Below, piece by piece: positions 11,148-21,700 of a stretch of 23,664 nt of DNA. This stretch comes from Saccoglossus kowalevskii (lineage: Eukaryota; Hemichordata; Enteropneusta; Harrimaniidae): positions 131,544-155,207 of the forward strand of contig NW_003121914.1 of assembly GCF_000003605.2 (NCBI RefSeq), in the 5' to 3' direction. A model generated the notes under the pieces. It had not been told where the DNA came from. It saw nothing but the letters and a program-made list of their open reading frames with translations, and did no database searches. The position numbers were made by a program, and so were the translations under genes. Numbering within the stretch: the stretch's first letter is position 1; every line of letters begins with the position of its first letter.

Positions 11148-12713
11148 TTATCCAAGCTCTGTTCTAAGTGTTCAGGATTGTCACCTAATTCGATTACTAA
11201 ACAGTCAAGTGGATTTGTTTTTTTCAATTCCATTCATGTATTGTTCGGAGGTCCCACGAGTTGGAAACATCGACACAACACATACATTTCGAGTTATTTA
11301 AATACATAAATGTCTTGTTGTGTGCATAATATTGTATTTAAACATGTTTTTTGCATTCGTCGTGTTTACTTTTCAAGTTGCAGGTATATATTTAGAGAAC
11401 ATTTTAGAGTTTTATCGACTCGCTGCAAACGAGACCCATACTCAAAAACATCTCGCAAGTCATGCGTTTTTGCACGAAATATTTACGCTGTTCGTGGCGG
11501 ATTTTGTCGCGCGTCAACAGAAACCCGACAATCATTGAGTTTCCTGTTGTCGGCCGCTAGTAAATATTCGGTCGGAAAAATACTTTTCCACAATACGAAA
11601 TATTTGCGTCTTTTATTACATACATTGCGACAAAGAGCCGGTCGCCATTTTATATTTTTATATCAGTCAAAACCACTATGCAAAATGTATATATGTTCGA
11701 CTACCAACGGTATTCCCACGTTCGACTGTTACAAAGTGAGTGACAATACGCGTATATTGTCACGGTGCCGGAGCCTGCCAGGTTAGATAAATTCCACTCA
11801 TCCTAGGTATATAAGCTAGACATGTTCTATCAAATTTCATAGACCGACTGACAACTAATATCTTGTCATATTATGGAAAACGAATTATGTTGCTGCCACG
11901 GTCATTTTTTTAAGTATAAACATTATAACGTATAAACAGTTTTTAAATTGTATTTAGAGATCAATAACACAATCTAGAACTCGACAAACTAGTTGTATTT
12001 GAATTCATCAATGCGGAAAACAGATATATACCTATATACCGACAATAAATTGGATAATGTTATTACTTGTTTCTTAACAATTTGTATTAGCTTCATGGTG
12101 TAATTGAATTAACTGCTCAACGAGCGAGTGCGTTGTCTCAAAGGAGACTTCTCGATCGATACCCCCTACAAAGCGTTACTCCTGCAGTTGTTGACTCAAC
12201 GGCACCCAGCGAGCATGAATTACAGATACAAAGGAAATGTATCAAGTTCCACCACGCATGGATTTCAAAAATATGACTTTCATTATCCATTGTAATATAA
12301 AAAAATAATTAAGTATAAAACCACCATCATTAACCATTTGATCAGTGCAGTCACGTGCACAACATGAATGTTAATGTGACTCTCAAGCCCAGTGAGTGTG
12401 ACACGTATTTCCAATTTGATGTAACTGAGTGGTGATTGACTTTCAATCAAATTCAATCGTGTCTAATAAGTAAATGCGTAAACCCCGGGAACGTTCTAAA
12501 CAGGGTGTCATCTGAAGCGTGAACAAAGTTATGAATCAACAATTCCCAACCTCGATATATCGCTCTTTGAACAATAGGCGACTTTCACTGAAAGGTTGAG
12601 TCAAACGTTCGGCATACATGACAAATTAATTGCAAGACATATACTGACGCACCATTTGCTTATTATTATTATATTACCGAGCATTCCGTAGTCCATTGAA
12701 TGAACGCGTCAGT

Positions 12714-12727
12714 GTCGCCATGGAAAC
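12714..12727 (+). promoter_or_regulatory. RFX X-box-like site
   Basis: GTCGCCATGGAAAC fits the RFX half-site arrangement (GTYGCC, two bases, GGAAAC). RFX factors bind such boxes upstream of ciliary and other genes in animals. It is about 3 kb left of the coding start, so any role is speculative. Confidence 0.25.
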
Positions 12728-15010
12728 AATATATTCGGATATCCGTAGAAGGGAATGGAAATGTTCAGAAATGACAGACCAGGAACTCCGGTGTGAGTAC
12801 TTAGTGTGGAACTATGTATCACAGTCAGCGCAATAACGTGCATCTAACACATTTGTCACGTTCTTCAAATATTCGCCACATAACTGATTTCCACTGACCA
12901 CCATGTTACGTCACAATCTGGAAGAGGTGTAAGAAATAACAGTACTATACAATGGCTGTCACAATCAGTTTCAGTCAACAGATTCTTTAATCACTAATGG
13001 CCGCGTATTCAACTATTATATAGTTAACGACTAATAAACAGAAAACAGTGAGCAAACACAACACGCTTTACTGAAATTGTCAAAACATTCCTAATTCGTT
13101 TTGCATACATATTACAAAAAAGCAACTTTAGCAAATCGTACAATATTTACAGAAAATATTAATCATTGCGGTAATGGAAAGCACTACAAAATATAATATA
13201 TATTCTATAATGTGAATGTACAGTCGGACAATTACTCCGCTTCTCGTGTGTAATAACTGATTGTTAACTTAATATAAATACTACTTTATTCACTCTATGT
13301 GGTTTACAAATCCAAAAGTTGGTGGAATGTCATAATTCCTCATATCCAGTGGATATTAATAATAATATAATTTCATTGTGACTTAACGTTTTCAGTATCA
13401 ATTTATTGACCAGTCTAAATGAATTGATTAAAACCTCACATGTGATTCGAAGTTGTGAACACAAGAAAACTATTTAACAGGAAATTATTAACGATATCCA
13501 AGTCGACTAAACCAGCCCTTCGGACGAACACGATTAATGTTCAGACCCGGGATTACAATCTTACCCTTGGAAGTAACATGAGTATTCCATTAATGTTACT
13601 ATCGTTGCACATTGCATTGCTTAGTGTTGATTGTAGTCGCGTGCACTATAACGACTTAAGAGGGAAATGAAATGAAAGCTTTCACTCCTAACTGACCTTT
13701 ACATGCACAACCGCTCAAAACAACAATGTAGATATCGACAAAAACAGAAACAGTTGTTATCACAAATATAACAGACGAATTATGTTATAATTGACAGGTA
13801 GGGTGATTGGCTTTCACCTTCGATACTTTAATTCTCTGGTTTCGAACTGGCATGGAAGGCTGTATAGTTTACACCACACAGATTAGGCAGTTTCCTTTTT
13901 CCTCACTATTTCGAACACGGTTCAATGCGAAAGCGGTCACACAACATTCTGTTGTTTTACTTATCTACTTTTAAATTTATTATACGTTTTTAAAATGGCT
14001 AAAAATTCATAGAAAAGGTGGAATACTTACTGATAAGTATATTAGACATAATATACTAGTAACGTGGATTGTGGAACGTCATATTCTATAGGTTCCTATG
14101 GAAACCACGTTCAAAACTTAGTATCACGAAATATATAGTGTCAAGTGGTGATGAAACTAAGTTCAGGTTATGGCAATCAATTGTTCTACAAATTGGTAAA
14201 GCGTTAACCTAAATTCACGACTTGTATTATGGTCTAATTACTAGAGTCATATGACGTCTCGTTTGATTTTTCCCTGTCTAACACACATCAAGTTCAGTTT
14301 CATATTTAAATAATAACACAAGTTTGTGAGGGTAATATCATGATTTGTTGTTTGCCCAATTGGATGCTGGCCATGACCATAATATAGATGATGCCAAAGC
14401 CGAAGCACACACACATTGTTTGCTGAGAAAAACTGCAAAATACACAGTATATGTTACTTTCAGCCATGGTTACTCTTTTTTAGTAAACCTTGCAAGCAAC
14501 AGCGGCCAGGACAGCACTAGTGTAGCGAACGACAATTTGTTATGCGCAGTATCGTTGTGTAGTAGTTTCAGTGACGTCATTCATGTGATATACCCATGTA
14601 ATATCCACTTGGCGGGCAATATACCATGTAATATCTATTTTTATTCAATGTCATGTGACTGAGTGTCAACCAATCACAGCATGGTAACCACAGTGAGATG
14701 CCATAATGCCATGTCTATATACAATATAACACGATATTCACGGTTACACGGCTATTTACCAAGTTATATGAACTACAACAAAATATCACGTCAAAACATA
14801 ATTTAAAAATACAGGATCAACAAAAAGTACGGGACTGAGAGTAGTATTCATTATGGCGCTTTGGTATGTATTATCAATAACATCGTTAAGTAAGGCTACA
14901 AGTTGCAGCACCCGATAAGCATGCACATTGCTACAAAACATTAACAAGTTACATTTAACACATTGACTTAAAACTTAAATTACTAATATACATATGTTGT
15001 TACATATATT

Positions 15011-15024
15011 GTTGCCATGGAAAC
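15011..15024 (+). promoter_or_regulatory. RFX X-box-like site
   Basis: GTTGCCATGGAAAC, a strong match to the RFX X-box, about 650 bases upstream of the first coding exon. A weaker relative (GTTGCCATGAAAC) follows near 15046. Confidence 0.3.
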
Positions 15025-15641
15025 CAACTTTCATACGTTATTGGTTGCCATGAAACCTGGCGATTAATATGAATAATCATTAAATCTTGCCTTCAAAAAA
15101 TTTACATGACATCACGTCTGACTAAACTGTGACAGTGTTGCATGAATTAAACGAACATCAATCAGTGACGTGTTTTACACACATTTTAAGTAAATCGTTC
15201 GATTACGTTCCGACACTTCCACTACTCGTACGCACGTGTATTGCATTAACATACGGTGTACATATTTAGTTTTACAGTACATTCCATTCAAAAATAGGGG
15301 CATATTGCTTTTTCTCTAGAAAGAAATTTGTGTAGGTCTGCTGACAGGACTACTAGCTGGATGCATTTAAAAAGATGGATTGAATTGTATAGTTATAAAG
15401 CCGAACGGCAACGTAGGCTGGCTCTTCTGTCATGTGAATTAATTCCCCCGCAATAAAATGTCCCTGCCTGCGGCCTCGCCACATCATCTTGCGTACTCTG
15501 GCGTTATCATGTGACATATCATCCACCGTCGAGTTAAAGACAAATGCACACGTCGTTAAATCACAGCAGTAATGTTTCAGATCACTTCGTTGGGTGATAT
15601 ATTGTCCTTAACAATAAGTGATTTCGGTGTTCTTATTTCAG

Positions 15642-15737
15642 ACATGCTTCATATACGTGGATGTTGAGTCTCAATGGAGTTTGGTTTGTTTTTAATTTCT
15701 TTCATCAGTGCATTATCTTCAAAGTCAGTTTGCCAAG
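15642..15737 (+). CDS. Exon with start codon and signal peptide
   Basis: The acceptor TCTTATTTCAG ends at 15641 and the donor GTAATT starts at 15738. Coding starts at ATG 15674: 21 residues with a hydrophobic core LFLISFISAL and a likely cleavage region around SSKSVCQ, i.e. a signal peptide. This ATG is chosen because only its frame enters the FN3 exon in phase 1. Two earlier ATGs sit in the same exon: 15644 (stops at 15667) and 15661 (overlaps the start in another frame). The acceptor implies at least one non-coding exon upstream. The start context is weak at -3 (T) but has G at +4. Confidence 0.7.
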
Positions 15738-18700
15738 GTAATTTAACACGCACAACGGTACATACACGTTAATTCATCGTGAATACTAACGTTGTGTGAA
15801 TGTTCGTGTCCTGTTTACCAGATGTACAGTAACAGTGTATTTCTATCCCATGAATTGTGTGCACATACCGTTTTCCACATGTTTCGTAATTACGAGTATT
15901 TACGCCCCTATCATCATTTCGTACGTCAGCTCCATGTTCAGATATACCTAAATTACATCCTCTTGTGTCTTACAGTTTCAGATGTGATACCAAACGCACC
16001 CAGCTCTATTTACCTCATCAACTCATCTCCTATCTCAATTCAAGTTGGATGGAGTGCAGCTTGGGGACAGTTTGATGGCTACGACATTTCAGTGGCCCCA
16101 GACGATGGCTTTTCTTCTTTTGAATTTGTCGGTTTTGTGTTCAAGAACCAGCCAACACGGTATGTTGTCGAAGGCCTCATACCTGACACACAGTATAACG
16201 TAAAGATTGAGACATCCCTGGGTGCGGTCAAGAGTTCACCCGTCAGCATCGCACATTCGACAGGTATGTGGTAGAGCTTATTGGAACCCCTATATAACGG
16301 AACTGGCACGAGACGAAGATTTTCAGAAGTAAACACAGTTTCTTCTTCGCCGGAAATTTTTTTTAACCCAGAATCCGTCCATTCGACCACCAAGTCAGTA
16401 ACTTCAATGTATACATATTTGCATAATATTTTTATGGTTGATTTGCGTCTTCTGTCACGAACTTACTTATTTGTATCTTCGGTCCATTGTATTATTGACG
16501 CACGTGGTCACGGTGTTGCTGACGTCACAATAACGTAATGCATTGATTTCACATCCGTAGATAAAGGAGAACCGGCGTTTATGTACATCACTAAATTTAC
16601 AAGCAACAGTATTACGATCACCTGGAGTGACGGAGAATTTGGTGCTAATTTCACTGGATATCGTGTTATATATGGGTCAAACGAGGGGACGGCCGGGGAA
16701 TATCTCTTAGATGTGGATGCGACACGAGAAGTGAAGATTACTGGTTTGGCATCTGCCACTGAGTACAACATAACACTGGTTGTCACGGGTACTGACATTG
16801 AAAACGCTGTTTCGTCTTGGACAAGTAAGTAGTGGAAACACCTGATATATCCTGTCAGCAAGGCGTGTGACATACGTAAATTACATTTATCAAGAATATC
16901 GGAAGGAATATTTGGTAATGTTTATAGAAATTGATAGTTGATAATTGTAATCGTCCGAACAAGAAATAGACAGCCACAAATATTTCATTCACCGACGTAC
17001 AGAACGAATCGGTTCATGCTGCAATATCGACGATACCTAAAGGCCGTGTCTACACTAGAAACAAAATACACCGGCGTAAGTTGAGCCCGTAATGCACACG
17101 ATAAGATCATTATATCAGATAGGCATTCATGCATACATTTCTCTCGTTTGCCTACTTTATTCATTTCGACACAATCGATCATCTACTAGAAGGTATCTAC
17201 TAGTTCACATCAAATGGCCGTTAAATGTTATAATAGTATATATCTCGCGCAGATCTTGTGTTTAACAACAATTATAATGCTCAATGTAGGTTAATTTGTT
17301 ATAAATCTGGTCGCCAAGTGATGGCGTTAAAGCCACGTTTTGTGTTCACATCTGTTTTACGCCGGTGCAATTATTACTACTGGTTATACCAGTTGTGGTA
17401 TGTTCATGCACGCCGGTGTAACGTGTTCATACGTGTGTTCCCTTATGCCAGCGCAGGTTACGAGAGATGTGAACGCGATAATGTGAGTGTAGCTATATAC
17501 TCGATACTCATGTGTGTTATTATACATAACAGGACCTATCGCACCACGACGTGTATCAGCAACATTAACAACTTCCACTAGTATCAGTGTTTCCTGGCAG
17601 TCCCCATTGCAAGAAGTAGATGTGTACCACCTATCGTATTGGCCAAGTGAATATCCGAATAGCATATTGGTAAAGGAGATTGTTGAATCCACACCAAATG
17701 TGCACGTACAAATAACAAATCTTCAGCCTCTTACTGAGTATACAATCGAAGTCACTTCCGTAGTTGGGGATGATTCCAGGTCAATTCACAGCGATGTCAA
17801 AACAGTTGTGGCAACCACAGGTACGTTACGTGTGTCCACCAACACGGATTGATGGTGTTAATAATAGAAATAATATGACATGCATTGAAGCTATCCTGCA
17901 ATTATAATATATTGTATTTTTTTCAGATGGTAATAGGTGTATTCCGTATGACCCGTGTATGAATGGTGCTACGTGTATCCCTCATGGTAACCATGGTTTC
18001 ATCTGCAGCTGTACTGCTGGCTGGCACGGAGAGATATGTAGCCAAGGTATACACCATTCATGAACTGTTATTCGATAACGCATGTGTAGTGCAATGTACT
18101 AGAAAATTCAATCGAATCGTACAACGAGTTGCCGGAAATTATATCTAACATTACGTGTATGTTGCTTTGTAGCTACCAATCCTTGCATCAATACACCGTG
18201 TATGAATGACGGCGTATGTGTTCAAGTAACTGGTACTGATGGAGGGGAGTTTGAGTGTTTCTGTCTTCCGTCTTGGAGTGGCACACACTGCGAAACAGGT
18301 AATCCACAATACGTATATATAACAAAACCTCGTCAAAACAGAAAAGTTACGGAATAATCTTATTTTTATCGGTGAATTATTATTTCCGAATTTTCCATAT
18401 ATACACATTGAACTTAATATAGCTATATGTAGATGGCAACCGCATGTAAGCTTAGCCAGCTTACCGTCCTGTTATTTCATAACTCCTTCGGTCCTCTCAC
18501 AAACGAGTGAAGAGCCCATACAATAACAGAATGGTAACAAGGCTAAAGAAAATATACTGTATGATGGCATAGGAAGGGGCAACATTAATAGACGTCCATC
18601 TCTGGAACTTTGGAAAATCTCAAATGAACCTTTGTGCAAACACTTTGCTTTGTCCTCTCTATAATTATAGACACACCATTTACTAATTGTGTATTCTCAG

Positions 18701-21700
18701 CAGAGCTTACAGTAAGTGGATTATGTTCTAAAAATGTTTGTCTGAATGGTGGTACCTGCTTTGGTGACGTGCACAGTCACATATGTCAATGTCTAACTGG
18801 ATGGACTGGAGACAACTGCCAAATAGGTTAGTGATATGAATATTAATATACTGTTATGTTAACAGGTATGTTTATACGTTCTAAAGGATGGTGGTCGTTG
18901 TAAGGCATCGATATGCGACGAATACAGCCTTTATTTGCCGTTCCCTCACCCTGTAATGCATGTAAAATTGTTGGTAGTTTGATATTCATATGATATCCAT
19001 ATACATACTTTCAAAATTGATAATTAAAAATTACACATTTAAAAAAATTATTGGCATTCAACAATCAAAATGAATCACTCAATTCGAATAGTATTTCGGT
19101 CAAGCATTGCGTATTATATATTTGCAGACATAGGTGATCCATGTTCAAGTTATCCTTGTAAGAATAGTGCTGGATGTATAAATGGTAATAAGTTCTACAT
19201 TTGCCAATGTTTGGATGGATGGGCCGGCAGACAGTGCGATTTAGGTAATGTTATTTATATGTTTATTAATAAAGTTCTATGAATGTTTGTTTTCCAAATG
19301 TAATAATTTATTTATTATTATGTTTTAAAATATCAATTATTAAGCTGTTGTGTGTTTTTAGAAATATATACACTAAAGCACCTCTGTGGTCGGCCAATAT
19401 TCAATTTCACTGACCCACAGACTACCCTGAACTAATATTATCTGTATGAATCAACAAAGCTGAATATTGGGTTCCACCTTGATAACTTGTGTTCATTATA
19501 TTTAGAGATACACATGAGATAGCATATCAAATGTAAAAGTCAATATTATGGTATTATTTTCAGAAGGCGATATCTACACTGACTTTGCGGCATATCGCTT
19601 CCATAGAAGTAGTAATTTCAAGCCCATAATTGTGGATGTTACGCAAGACGAATGCATGGAATTGTGCTTAAACAACTCTGCATTTCTGTGCCGTTCAGTA
19701 AACTACGCCATATACGATCGAACTTGCTATCTGAGCAGTGAGAATGAATGGAGATCTGGTAGTGTTACACCTAGTGTGAATACACACTATTTTCAACGAA
19801 GAAGTACATGTACGTATAGTGTATATTGTAATGTGTCTTTTTTTCCGGTGATGTTATCATGTTCACGATATATTAGATTGAATCAGGAATGTATACTGTT
19901 TTTCCCGTTTTTTCTTAATCAGACGTTGTGTGTGTGGAAGGATTATTCCAGTGCTGGAACGGAAATCAGTGTGTTTCTGGTGAAAGGCAATGTGACGCTG
20001 TATCTTACGACTGTGGCGATTCTTCTGACGAACATGATGAAATTTGTGGTATGTGGATTTGAAATTCTTTACTTTCTACGGTTGTATTCATTCTATGTGA
20101 CATATATAATCATCTACATTGGTCTATTTATGTAGGAACGTGTGAATTGGAATTACAGACACCACTAACAACAAGAAATGGGTGGGTTACGTATCCAGTG
20201 CAGTCTGAAATATACAACAGTCACGCGTCCTGCACGTGGGTTATTTCGGGACCAGTAGGTTTGTAACGATCAACTAATGTAGTCGAATAACTACTTCAAA
20301 ACAGTAACCAAACTAAAGGTAACGTCTGAACCTATGTGCTGTTGTTGATATGGAAATAATTTCTCAAAAAGAAAGAAAACAAATTTATTTATGCGTTTAT
20401 TTAGATACACGTGTTTCATTCAAGATCTACTCAATCGAGATGGAGGGCTGTCTTAGCTCAAAAGATGGATGTATATTTGACTATGTCGAGGTATGGGATG
20501 GTGTACCAAGTTCAAAATCTATTCTCAAATATTGCTCTTCGCAAATCCCGCCGATGAAGGTAAATATATACACCTAGTATGTGTCGCAACCCCAAAGTGT
20601 TTGTTTCATAGTGATTCCATGTAAGGTTAACAATAGTATTACGGACAACATTTAAGAAAAATGAAATTTGAAGTTTGAATATGTATATTTTTTCTAAATT
20701 TAAGATTACGCTTTATTACATTAACGTTACAGCACTGATAGCTTATTCTTAAATATTCAATTGATTGTTACATCCATGTTTACTAAATAAACAGTGGCAT
20801 TTCACTTCTTCATTTCTAAAACCTTGTTTACGCGTGCCTATAACGCTGTATTAAGTTTTACTTCATTGAACCTTTTACATATTGTTGAAGGAAAGACATT
20901 AAAGGTTTATTTTTTCTACAAGGCCAGAAAGGGATTATATAAATCAAACATTTCTTCTGTTTACAATTTTGCTTCATATAACTATCTTTAAAATGCAGTA
21001 AATGTAATGATTTGTGTAAAACTCCGGTAGGATAAACTGCGACTTACCAGAAATTATACAGATTTGACGAGCATAATCTAGCGACTAGGATGTTAAAAAT
21101 ATGTAATTTATTCAAAAACAATATATATCTTCTAAACCACTTCTTTGTTTCGATTTATTGTATGGAGACCAAAGGAGCGAAACCACCTCGACAGTACAGG
21201 ACAAATAAAGCCTTCAAATTAGTTCAAATTTATAAATTAGTTGCATATCTATTTTTCGAGGGATTGATTTACATCAATCACGTGATTACATTGGTGAAAT
21301 AATGCGGTTTGGTTAAACGTCTAATGAGCATTCAAAGACCATTTAATTTTCAGAACAAGGTCCAGAGATACAGTGACAAGTACATCAGTTCGTAAGGGTG
21401 TAAATGTATTATCATTTAACAACATATCAACACATATTGTGACTTGTATGCATATTCCGTAAACTAATCTCGAGTAATGATTTGATTGCAGATTTACATA
21501 TCCACCACAAACGAGGTCACAGTCAATTTTGTATCTGATTTTGCAACTGAAATGCATGGATTTAATATTTACTATGAAATCATTGGTAGCCAGGCTTGTC
21601 CACGAACATTTGGATATGACTTAGGAACTTATCCACTCTCAAATCAAGACTATGAAGGGGTGTTCCTTGACACCGGTCTTCAAGTACCTTGTTCCGGGTA

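Larger units (their letters stand above)
11148..15641. other. Non-coding upstream of the mosaic gene, possible first intron
   Basis: No convincing exon seen. An ATG-initiated open frame of 158 codons at 11310-11786 resembles nothing I know and is rich in S, R, C and Y; it sits in a locally CpG-rich patch (about 11400-11570). Three RFX X-box-like sites lie at 12714-12727, 14092-14105 and 15011-15024, a TGACGTCA at 14572-14579, an NF-Y-like ACCAATCAC at 14669-14677, and a duplication of an ATATACC.ATGTAATATC unit at about 14588-14637. Confidence 0.4.

Noticed and set aside
11310-11786. ATG-initiated open frame of 158 codons
   Set aside because: Composition is odd (S, R, C, Y rich), no domain or repeat pattern, no polyA or splice context that fits a gene. 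Kept only as a mention in the non-coding entry.
11805-11815. TATATAAG as a TATA box
   Set aside because: Such words are common in AT-rich DNA; no initiator, exon or donor was seen at a fitting distance.
15661-15740. ATG at 15661 as the true start
   Set aside because: Its frame stops at TAA across the donor, and if spliced it enters the FN3 exon in the wrong phase. ATG 15674 gives a signal peptide and the right phase.
16079-16873. Minus-strand open frames opposite FN3-1 and FN3-2
   Set aside because: Shadows of well-supported + strand exons.
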